A DNA stretch of 64,000 bases, taken from the NCBI GenBank assembly GCA_017303335.1, contig JAFLBK010000001.1, positions 67,001 through 131,000 of the forward strand. The letters run 5' to 3'. Source of the DNA: Chitinophagales bacterium. GTDB lineage: Bacteria > Bacteroidota > Bacteroidia > Chitinophagales > Chitinophagaceae. The notes below the pieces were generated by a model, which ran no database searches, was not told where the DNA came from, and was given only the letters and a program-made list of their open reading frames with translations. A program made the translations under genes and the position numbers. Positions 51,301-58,533 of this stretch are shown here, in pieces; the stretch's first letter is position 1, and each line of letters starts with the position of its first letter.

Positions 51301-52569
51301 TTATTTTCCGATGATGAGTTTATAGTTGTACTGCGCCTGCAACCATTGCACCTCATGCAGTTTCTGGGCAAGCATGGCCTGGTTCTCCGCGTTCAGTTCC
51401 GTGATGTAGTCGCTGGAGGTGATGATGCCGTTGGCAAGCCGTACCGAGGCGTTCTCTTTGATCTTTGTACGCAGGCCCACGATCTCCGCGTCTGAACCGA
51501 TCAGTTGTCCGTATTTTTCCAGCTCGTTCTTTTGCTGTACCTGGAGCTGGCGGTTATTGCTGAGGAAGGCCTCCCGTTGTTTTTCCACGATCTGTTCCTG
51601 CATGCGCATCACTTTCATTTCGCGTTGCCTGGTGAACTGGCCGGTAATGGGAATACTGAGTTTTACGCCGCCGAGATAGTACCATTGAAAATCATTCTTG
51701 AGCATGTTCAGGCCCGGTCTTCCATAGCCGCCTGTTCCGAACAGGGATACTTTGGGATTGGCCTTTGCCTGGATCAGCCTCGATTGCAACCGGAACTGCT
51801 GTTTCTGATAGTCGAACAGTTTCAACTCGGGCCGGCTGATCGTTTCATCTTTATCGGCAAGCATGGCGGGTTTTACAAAAGATGCATTGGCGTCAATCGG
51901 AGAGCCCGTAAGCACTTCCAGCATTTCGATGGCCGATTTGCGGTTTGCCTGGTATTCGATGATGCGTTGCGACACTTTGAGCAACTCAGCTTTCAGCACA
52001 TCCACATTGCTGTTGGTGGCAATGCCATTGGTGGCCTGGGCGGATACTTTGCGGATATTGTTTTCCAGGTCGGCTTTTGTGAGTTCCATGATGCGGATGT
52101 TTTCGTCCATCAGCAAGGCGGTAAAAAAATATGTATTCACCCTCGACCGGAGTTGGTACAGGTCTACCTCCACTTTCTGGCTTTCGATGTTGGTGGTAGC
52201 CCGTTGTATCTTCTTTTGCGTGCCGGTAACGCCACCATCGAATACGGGCTGTACGAGGTCGAGCGTTCCCTTATACTGATCCTTACTGGGTTCATCAATA
52301 GACAGGTTTGGTAATTTGATCGGTACCGAAGTCACATCCGATTGATAAGTGGCCTGTGCGTTCAGGTCTGCCTGCGGCAGCCATTTCAGGTTCAGGTTCT
52401 TTTCCGCCAGGTTACCGGCTGTGATCGTGAGCGCTTTTTGCTGGGCCAGCGGCGATGTTTTTGCCAGCAGGTCGTAGCATTGCTCCAGGGTCAGTGTGCG
52501 GGCTGACTGAGCCGATACACTGCATGCAGCCAGCAGCCACGCGGTAAGAAATAAAATGATTCTCTTCAT
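51301..52569 (-). CDS. TolC-family outer membrane efflux protein
   Basis: 422 aa with a signal peptide (IILFLTAWLLAACSVSAQ). Paired long helices and the two-fold OEP repeat are visible (RTLTLEQCYDLLAKTSPLAQ, LNMLKNDFQWYYLGGVKLSI, AEIVGLRTKIKENASVRLAN). The length and repeated NLNLKWLPQADLN-type strands fit. It follows the TetR gene by 10 nt and provides the outer membrane duct of the efflux system. Confidence 0.9.
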   Translation of the reverse strand: MKRIILFLTAWLLAACSVSAQSARTLTLEQCYDLLAKTSPLAQQKALTITAGNLAEKNLNLKWLPQADLNAQATYQSDVTSVPIKLPNLSIDEPSKDQYKGTLDLVQPVFDGGVTGTQKKIQRATTNIESQKVEVDLYQLRSRVNTYFFTALLMDENIRIMELTKADLENNIRKVSAQATNGIATNSNVDVLKAELLKVSQRIIEYQANRKSAIEMLEVLTGSPIDANASFVKPAMLADKDETISRPELKLFDYQKQQFRLQSRLIQAKANPKVSLFGTGGYGRPGLNMLKNDFQWYYLGGVKLSIPITGQFTRQREMKVMRMQEQIVEKQREAFLSNNRQLQVQQKNELEKYGQLIGSDAEIVGLRTKIKENASVRLANGIITSSDYITELNAENQAMLAQKLHEVQWLQAQYNYKLIIGK

Positions 52570-52579
52570 AATATCTTGT

Positions 52580-53194
52580 TTAATTGGTTTTGATTCCGTT
52601 GATAATAAATTCAGCGACTTCGTTTTTCCGGAGCTGGATCATTGCCTTGAATTCTTCTTCGTTCATCTTCATCAATCCCCGCAGCATGGGCCTGGCCAGG
52701 AAAGGAAACACACAAAGCGATTGGATATTCACGAGCAACTGGCCGGCGGCTATCGGGCGTATATTCCCGCGTTCCACTTCGGCATTAATCTGTTGCTGGA
52801 AAAGCCCCAGCACCATTTCCACCGGAATATTTTGTAATCGCGACAGGATCACTTCGGGGTTACGGCTCACTTCGTTCAGCACAAAAATGGGCATGTCGGG
52901 AAACTGGCTGAGCTTCTCGATATCCAGGGCTACCACCTTTTTGATCTTCTCAAAAAGCGGTTGGTCCGATGCGATCACCTGGGCCAGACTGGAAAAGAAA
53001 TTCCCGAATTCCTGCTCAAAAACAATGTTGAAGAGCTTGTCTTTGGAGGTAAAATAGTAGTGAAGCAGCGCTTTATTTACGCCGGCATGGTCAGCGATAT
53101 CCTGCATACGTGCTCCAGCCAATCCTTTCTGAATGAACACATTACGTGCTGATTCCAATATCTTCTGTTCGGTATCTTTATTGTGTTTTGCCAT
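52580..53194 (-). CDS. TetR/AcrR-family repressor of the efflux operon
   Basis: 204 aa. The HTH is EQKILESARNVFIQKGLAGA, RMQDIADHAGVNKALLHYYF and TSKDKLFNIVFEQEFGNFF. The C-terminal ligand domain is variable. It is the first gene of the operon, in the style of CecR-YbhGFSR, and has two near-identical palindromes just upstream that are the obvious operators. Confidence 0.92.
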   Translation of the reverse strand: MAKHNKDTEQKILESARNVFIQKGLAGARMQDIADHAGVNKALLHYYFTSKDKLFNIVFEQEFGNFFSSLAQVIASDQPLFEKIKKVVALDIEKLSQFPDMPIFVLNEVSRNPEVILSRLQNIPVEMVLGLFQQQINAEVERGNIRPIAAGQLLVNIQSLCVFPFLARPMLRGLMKMNEEEFKAMIQLRKNEVAEFIINGIKTN

Positions 53195-53197
53195 ATT

Positions 53198-53271
53198 TTA
53201 ACCATTTGGTTAATAATGCAAAGCTACAGCCTGCAGCGAAACGAACAAATAAATTTTAACCAAATGGTCAA
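53198..53271 (-). promoter_or_regulatory. Efflux-operon promoter between two TetR operators
   Basis: On the minus strand the promoter reads TTTG (53246-53249), a 19-nt spacer and TAGCTTTG (53219-53226), a full Bacteroidota consensus. Operator 1, TTAACCATTTGGTTAA (53198-53213), lies between the start site and the ATG at 53194; operator 2, TTAACCAAATGGTCAA (53256-53271), lies just upstream of the TTTG. Both have half-sites TTAACCA/TGGTTAA (operator 2 with one change) around a 2-nt centre, and their centres are 58 bp apart. They bracket the promoter completely. Confidence 0.82.
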
Positions 53272-53336
53272 TTTTTTTGTGCCGATTGATAAAAACGTGG
53301 TGTGGATTGCTGAAACAGGCAGTTGAAAGGGAGGCT

Positions 53337-54503
53337 TTATTCTTTCCGGCGGGTGCCGCTGTACAATTCGTATTCAAAAAGGCGGCAGTCGATCTTGCTG
53401 GTATAAAACTCGATGCGGCGGCTGGGTTTGAGGCCGATCTTTTTGGCCAGTTCCAGGTTGCCGGTAAAGATATATCCGAAATAGCCCTTGCATTTTTGTT
53501 TGAGGAAATCGCCCAGGCGTTTATACGTGAGCTCCAGGTTTTTTTCCGTACCCAGGCGGTCGCCATATTCGGGGTTGAAATAAACGATCCCATTACCGGA
53601 TTCAGGAACGGGCGTATCCTCGAAATCGCAGACCGAAAACTGAATGTACTCTTCCACGCCCGCGATGCCGGCATTGATCTTCGAAACCTGGATCGCATCT
53701 TCACTGATATCGGTGGCGATGATCGTTAATCCGGGCACATCCTTCACCTGCTGTTCGAGTTTGGTGAATTCCGCCTCATACCATTGTTCTTTGTATCCCA
53801 CCAGGTGCATGAAGGCGTAGTTGCCGCGAAGCAAACCCGGCTTGCGGTGCGTGGCGATCAATGCCGCTTCGATGGCAATGGTGCCCGAGCCACACATGGG
53901 GTTAACGACCGGCGATCGCCTGTCCCATTTTGTTGCCAGCAAGCTGGCGGCGGCCAGCGATTCCAGCATCGGCGCTTTGCCCGGGATCTTGCGGTAGCCA
54001 TGCTTCGAGAGGGTTTCGCCGGATGTATCAATGAACACTTCGGCCAGGGATTCCTTCCAGTATAAATGAATAACGGTTCGGTCGAGCTCCGGGCCCGAAT
54101 CAGGCCTTGCACCCGTTTGTTTGCGGAAGCGGTCGACGATCGCGTCTTTCACCTTTACATTGGCGAACAGGGAATTATTGATCGTATCGTTGCTTACATT
54201 GCTGCTGATGGAAAAGTATCCATCGGCGGCAATGATATCTTCCCAGGGAAAATCAACCAATGCTCTATACAGATCGTTCGCATTAAAGGCCTTGAATTCC
54301 GCTACCGAAAAAAGTACCTGGCTGGCGCAACGCAGGTTGAGGTTGAGCCGGATGCAATCCAGCAGGTTTCCTTTCAGCTCCACACCGGTTTTGAATGTGC
54401 GAACCGGTTTGAATCCCAGTTCTTCGATCTCGCTTTGTAAATAGGGAGAAAGGCGATTGCTGCAGGTAACGATGATGCGGCTCGGGGAATGAAAACGGGG
54501 CAT
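53337..54503 (-). CDS. rlmL: THUMP-domain RNA methyltransferase (RlmL/RlmKL N-terminal type)
   Basis: 388 aa from the ATG at 54503; a TTG two codons earlier is open. The THUMP region is about residues 40-160 (YRALVDFPWEDIIAADGYFS). The methyltransferase domain has SPVVNPMCGSGTIAIEAALI as motif I and IIATDISEDAIQVSKINAGI. Motif IV reads YFNPEYGDRLG, with NPEY in place of the common NPPY. It probably makes m2G in 23S rRNA, position 2445 by family. No RlmK part is fused. Confidence 0.87.
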   Translation of the reverse strand: MPRFHSPSRIIVTCSNRLSPYLQSEIEELGFKPVRTFKTGVELKGNLLDCIRLNLNLRCASQVLFSVAEFKAFNANDLYRALVDFPWEDIIAADGYFSISSNVSNDTINNSLFANVKVKDAIVDRFRKQTGARPDSGPELDRTVIHLYWKESLAEVFIDTSGETLSKHGYRKIPGKAPMLESLAAASLLATKWDRRSPVVNPMCGSGTIAIEAALIATHRKPGLLRGNYAFMHLVGYKEQWYEAEFTKLEQQVKDVPGLTIIATDISEDAIQVSKINAGIAGVEEYIQFSVCDFEDTPVPESGNGIVYFNPEYGDRLGTEKNLELTYKRLGDFLKQKCKGYFGYIFTGNLELAKKIGLKPSRRIEFYTSKIDCRLFEYELYSGTRRKE

Positions 54504-54516
54504 ATGCAAATATATA

Positions 54517-54668
54517 GGGTTTGGGGTTGTGGACTTTGAGTTGCGGGTTACGGGTTATGGGTTGAAGATGGTTGAATGTTGTTGAAGAATGCAGGCCCCA
54601 AGCTCCATATACCCCGCATCCGGCATCTGTTATCCGGCTTCCGGTATCCTGAATCTTGTATCCCCTAT
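54517..54668. repeat. Word-repeat region between the RlmL-like gene and the aminotransferase
   Basis: GGGTTTGGGG (54517-54526) and CGGGTTACGGGTTATGGG (54543-54560) give G-rich runs on the plus strand, resembling GAGTTGCGGGTTATGG at 16257 and the reverse complement of 36892-36922. From about 54619 it continues with ATCCGG/GGTATCC words, the inverse of the 35388-35427 repeat. No gene is visible. Confidence 0.5.
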
Positions 54669-54674
54669 CCGCAC

Positions 54675-54682
54675 TATATTTG
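54675..54682 (+). promoter_or_regulatory. Candidate -7 element (TATATTTG) for the aminotransferase
   Basis: Exact match only 4 nt before the ATG at 54687, which would give an essentially leaderless message. The nearest TTG (54656-54658) is 16 nt upstream, somewhat short. Confidence 0.4.
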
Positions 54683-54686
54683 CGTC

Positions 54687-55883
54687 ATGCTAACGATCAG
54701 TAAACGTGGCCAGCAGATGCCACCCTCCCCCATTCGCAAACTGGTTCCCTATGCCGAAGCGGCCAAACGCAAAGGCACGAAAGTGTACCACCTGAACATT
54801 GGTCAGCCGGATATTGAAACGCCGCAGGTAGCGCTGGATGCCGTTCGGAAAAGCGACTTCAAGGTACTGGAGTACAGCCACAGCGCCGGCAACGAAAGCT
54901 ACCGCCGCAAACTGGCGGGTTACTACAAACAGGCGGGCATCGAAGTAAACCACGAACAGATCATTATCACCACCGGTGGCAGCGAAGCCATCATCTTCGG
55001 TTTCATGGCCTGTATGGACGCGGGAGATGAAGTGATCATTCCCGAACCATTCTATGCCAATTATAACGGATTCGCGGTGGAGGCCGGCGTGGTCGTTAAA
55101 CCGATCACCTCTTCCATTGAAACCGGTTTCGCCTTACCGCCGATCGAAGATTTTGAAAAAGTGATCACGGCAAAAACCAAAGCCATCGTGATCTGCAATC
55201 CCAATAACCCCACAGGCTATTTATACAGCGCCGCCGAAATGGAAGTGCTGAAGCAACTCATCATTAAACACAACCTGTTCCTTTTTGCCGATGAAGCCTA
55301 CCGGGAATTCTGCTACGAAGGCAAGCATACCAGCGCCATGCATTTAAAGGGCGTCGATGATCACGTGGTGTTGATGGACACCATCAGCAAGCGCTACAGC
55401 GCCTGCGGCGGACGGGTGGGAGCCTTTGTTACAAAGAACAAAGCCTTATTGGAAGCGACCATGAAATTCGCCCAGGCACGGTTAAGTCCGCCATCGTTCG
55501 CCCAGATCCTGGGTGAAGCGGCCATCGACCTGCCGGCCAATTATTTCGATACCACCAAGGCCGAATACAAACTCCGCCGCGATACGATCGTAAAAAGACT
55601 GAACGCCATTCCCGGTGTTTTTTGTCCGAACCCCGGCGGCGCATTCTATGCCATGGCTAAACTGCCCATCGACGACTCCGATAAATTCTGTCAATGGCTG
55701 CTCGAATCTTTCACTTACAATAATCAAACAGTGATGCTGGCGCCGGCTACGGGCTTTTACAGTACACCCGGTTTGGGAAAGAACGAAGTGCGCCTCGCCT
55801 ACGTGATCAACGTGGCGGCGATCAACGCGGCAATGGATTGCCTGGAAAAAGCATTGCAGGAATACCCGGGCAAGACGATGTGA
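54687..55883 (+). CDS. Class I/II pyridoxal-phosphate aminotransferase
   Basis: 398 aa from the ATG at 54687; the frame is open farther upstream into repeats. YHLNIGQPDIETPQVALDAV, TTGGSEAIIFGFMACMDAGD, VICNPNNPTGYLYSAAEMEV, LFADEAYREFCYEG and DTISKRYSACGGRVGAF, with the PLP Lys in SKR, define fold-type I. It resembles aspartate-type aminotransferases. The substrate is not certain. Confidence 0.88.
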   Translation: MLTISKRGQQMPPSPIRKLVPYAEAAKRKGTKVYHLNIGQPDIETPQVALDAVRKSDFKVLEYSHSAGNESYRRKLAGYYKQAGIEVNHEQIIITTGGSEAIIFGFMACMDAGDEVIIPEPFYANYNGFAVEAGVVVKPITSSIETGFALPPIEDFEKVITAKTKAIVICNPNNPTGYLYSAAEMEVLKQLIIKHNLFLFADEAYREFCYEGKHTSAMHLKGVDDHVVLMDTISKRYSACGGRVGAFVTKNKALLEATMKFAQARLSPPSFAQILGEAAIDLPANYFDTTKAEYKLRRDTIVKRLNAIPGVFCPNPGGAFYAMAKLPIDDSDKFCQWLLESFTYNNQTVMLAPATGFYSTPGLGKNEVRLAYVINVAAINAAMDCLEKALQEYPGKTM

Positions 55884-55884
55884 T

Positions 55885-55916
55885 GATGTGATGATTATTT
55901 GATGTGCTGATTATTT
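55885..55916. repeat. Tandem 16-nt repeat after the aminotransferase
   Basis: Two units, GATGTGATGATTATTT and GATGTGCTGATTATTT, followed by a partial GATG. It begins just after the stop and fills part of the gap before the convergent esterase gene. Confidence 0.65.
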
Positions 55917-55977
55917 GATGACGCTATTGGTGGATTGATTACCTTCCCTTTATTGACCGATCTTCTATTGTAGCTCC

Positions 55978-56910
55978 TTATTGCAAATGGCTTTTAAAAA
56001 ATGCCACTGTTTTATTCATGGCATCATCCGTATTGGCCGCGTTGAAGCCATGGCCATCCAGGAAATACTCGTAATACGCGTGAGGCACACCCAGGGTATT
56101 CAATTGCCCGTTCAGCCACTGACTTTGGTATAAAGGAACGATCAGGTCGAGCGTACCATGGAAGATGATCGTTGGGCGGGAACTTCCGGTGGCTCTTGAA
56201 TACGGACTATTGGATTGATAGAGGGCCAGGTCCCAGGGCGCATTGTTGTACTGGATCAGCAGGTCCTTGATCGCTTTGCCCATCCAGATGTTGAAGCTGT
56301 TGTACCACTGCCAGTCGTTCAATACAGCCGGCCCATAGAAATCGGCTACCGCACGTACTTTGTTGCCGATATTGTACGCATAGGTGTACAGCATCGCCAG
56401 GTGAGCTCCGGCGCTGGCCCCTACCATCAGTAATGAATCCGACACCACAAAGTTGCCCTTGTTATTCACGAGGAAATTGACCGCCGCACTAACATCGCCC
56501 ATGATCTCGGTGTGATGAATATTACCTGCATTGCTTGCCAGCCGGTAATTGATATTCGCAATGGCGGCTTCCGGCCATTTGGCCCGTAGCAGGTTCTTGT
56601 AATAATTCATATCGGCCTTATCGCCCGCCTCCCAACCGCCGCCATGAATCAGAACGATCAGTTTGGTTGCCGCTGTCCGGCCGGCCGGCAGGTAGATGTC
56701 CATCTTTTGCGCAGGGGCCGTTCCATAGGCCGTATCCAGGATGATGCGTTCGGCGAGTGGGCTTCCACCACCCGTACCACCGCCACCGGTTCCACCACCG
56801 GGCTCATCCTTGATGCAGGAACTGAGTAATAAAGTTGTTGAAAACAGGATAGAGAGGAATTGAACTGAAACTGATATCGCATGGCAGTTGAACAATGGCT
56901 TGTTATGCAT
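55978..56910 (-). CDS. Lipoprotein alpha/beta-hydrolase (carboxylesterase-like)
   Basis: 310 aa. Lipobox LLLSSC at about residue 32 is followed by a Gly-rich linker (GGGTGGGGTGGGS). The hydrolase has KLIVLIHGGGWEAGDKADMN with the HGGGW oxyanion motif, VGASAGAHLAMLYTYA with the nucleophile Ser, and a C-terminal LDGHGFNAANTD with the probable His. It is anchored to a membrane and likely cleaves esters; substrate unknown. Confidence 0.85.
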   Translation of the reverse strand: MHNKPLFNCHAISVSVQFLSILFSTTLLLSSCIKDEPGGGTGGGGTGGGSPLAERIILDTAYGTAPAQKMDIYLPAGRTAATKLIVLIHGGGWEAGDKADMNYYKNLLRAKWPEAAIANINYRLASNAGNIHHTEIMGDVSAAVNFLVNNKGNFVVSDSLLMVGASAGAHLAMLYTYAYNIGNKVRAVADFYGPAVLNDWQWYNSFNIWMGKAIKDLLIQYNNAPWDLALYQSNSPYSRATGSSRPTIIFHGTLDLIVPLYQSQWLNGQLNTLGVPHAYYEYFLDGHGFNAANTDDAMNKTVAFFKSHLQ

Positions 56911-57102
56911 AACCTGTTTTTGGTTGAGTAATGCGCTGTTTCAACAGCAGGAACAGAATCCAGAAACAAGAAACGAAATTTTACCGTTTTCGTTATAGCC
57001 CTGCAGGAATTTTAACAGCCGGTAATAGTGAAACGTTAAAGAAAAAACTGGCTGAATCACGCGTAAAATCTATTAAAGCAAAGCGTCATACTTTTGCTGT
57101 AC

Positions 57103-57558
57103 ATGTTCAACATCAAGACGCTTATTTTGCTGGTACTGATCCTGCATGCCGTGATTGTATTTCCTGCCGGCCACGGAATCGGATTTTTGATCTTTGCTGA
57201 ACTATTCTGGTTACCTCAATTTTATGGAGTTGGTACGGAAGACTTTTCTATCGCAATTACAGATCCACTCAGCCAAACCATTGGATTCATTGCTCTGCTT
57301 TCCCTGGTCGGGCAGCTGATCTTACTTGGCTCTGTGCTGCTTTACAACAGTAAACGGACCATACTAATACAATTTGTTGGATTGGTGCTTTTGTGGACTG
57401 CCTATGCCTACCTGAGTGTTTCGCTTTTCACCGGCAAAGAAATACAGATCAGTTTTGTAACCGGGTTACCGTTTTTTGTTGCATCACTGTCACTCACTTT
57501 TAAACTGATCCGCCAATGGGTAGGATTCAGCCGGAAATCATCCGTTGAACATACCTGA
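57103..57558 (+). CDS. Four-helix membrane protein of unknown function
   Basis: 151 aa from the ATG at 57103 (a TTG at 57094 lies inside a promoter-like TACTTTTG at 57089-57096, so the ATG is preferred). Helices lie at about residues 6-24, 60-82, 90-110 and 118-138. No family is recognised. If that element is the -7 box, the message would start at or next to the ATG. It converges with the SAM-hydrolase-family gene 4 nt away. The 183 nt before it hold no other gene. Confidence 0.6.
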   Translation: MFNIKTLILLVLILHAVIVFPAGHGIGFLIFAELFWLPQFYGVGTEDFSIAITDPLSQTIGFIALLSLVGQLILLGSVLLYNSKRTILIQFVGLVLLWTAYAYLSVSLFTGKEIQISFVTGLPFFVASLSLTFKLIRQWVGFSRKSSVEHT

Positions 57559-57562
57559 TAAT

Positions 57563-58462
57563 TCATTTCCGCACTTCCACCCGCCAATCGCTTCCGCTGT
57601 ATACCTTATAGGTACCGGAAAAATCACCCATGTTCAGCGCAAAGGAAAGCTGGAGTAAACTATTGAAATAAGCCAGCGGTTTTCCTTCCGGAACGGCGCC
57701 AAAAGTGGCTGCATAAGGCATGGTTCCCTGGTAGACCTTTGTCTTGTTGTGATAGATCGATACATTTATTTTATCGCCGTATGCCAGTCCCAGTTGCTTG
57801 AAGAGCTCAGCAGGAATATTGGTCCAGATATTTCCATACTGCACATCAAGTATGGCGATTGTGCCCTTGATGGTATTGCCTTCGAGGGCAGCCGCCTGGT
57901 ACGGAATGCGCACCACCTGTTTGGGCAATTCCTGTCCCACTTCTTCAAAACGGATCACGCCTGCCGCCAGCCTCGCGGCTGTATAAGCATACACATCCCT
58001 TCCATGAAAGGTGTATGACTTCTCCGATCCTTTACGCCGGTTTACCGCCTCATCGATCTCCCGTACTTCGGCAATGCCCAGCGATCCGGCGATCAGTGTA
58101 AGTGTGCCGTTATCCGGTGTTACGATGAAATGCCCGCTGTTTGTTTTCAGCACCACCGATTTCCGGCTGGTTCCTACGCCCGGGTCAACCACGGAAACGA
58201 AAACGGTTCCGGCAGGCCAGTACATCACCGTTTGCTCGAGGCGGTACGCGGCCTCCCAGATATTGTAAGCGGGTATCTCGTGGGTGAGGTCAAAGAGTTT
58301 TAAGTCGGGCGACACACTCATCGATACGCCCTTCATCGCCGATACGGCCCCATCTTTCAAACCAAAATCCGATTGAAATACGACGATCCTGTTTTGTGCG
58401 CTGGTTGTAATGGCTCCGGCAAGGATCAACAGGCAGAAAAGAACATGCAATATCTTTTTCAT
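57563..58462 (-). CDS. SAM hydroxide adenosyltransferase (DUF62/SAM hydrolase) family protein with signal peptide
   Basis: 299 aa from the ATG at 58462. After a clear signal peptide (VLFCLLILAGAITTSAQ) the mature protein starts IVVFQSDFGLKDGAVSAMKG. Then come LFDLTHEIPAYNIWEAAYRL, VFVSVVDPGVGTSRKSVVLK, HFIVTPDNGTLTLIAGSLG and YTFHGRDVYAYTAARLA, the full set of family motifs including the Asp-Arg-His triad region (DPGVG, FHGRD). The family splits SAM to adenosine and methionine in the cytoplasm, so export is odd. It is 71 nt downstream of a TonB receptor gene, same strand. Confidence 0.85.
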   Translation of the reverse strand: MKKILHVLFCLLILAGAITTSAQNRIVVFQSDFGLKDGAVSAMKGVSMSVSPDLKLFDLTHEIPAYNIWEAAYRLEQTVMYWPAGTVFVSVVDPGVGTSRKSVVLKTNSGHFIVTPDNGTLTLIAGSLGIAEVREIDEAVNRRKGSEKSYTFHGRDVYAYTAARLAAGVIRFEEVGQELPKQVVRIPYQAAALEGNTIKGTIAILDVQYGNIWTNIPAELFKQLGLAYGDKINVSIYHNKTKVYQGTMPYAATFGAVPEGKPLAYFNSLLQLSFALNMGDFSGTYKVYSGSDWRVEVRK

Positions 58463-58533
58463 AATCGATCTGAATTTAAAAAGGGTTGACAACCGGATAG
58501 TCATCAACCCTTGTAATGCATTCATTGTTTTTA

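Noticed and set aside
53224..53238. Possible second copy of the CAGCCTGC hairpin seen at 17598
   Set aside because: Only about 11 nt match, no second arm exists, and the sequence lies in the efflux promoter spacer, so chance is likely.
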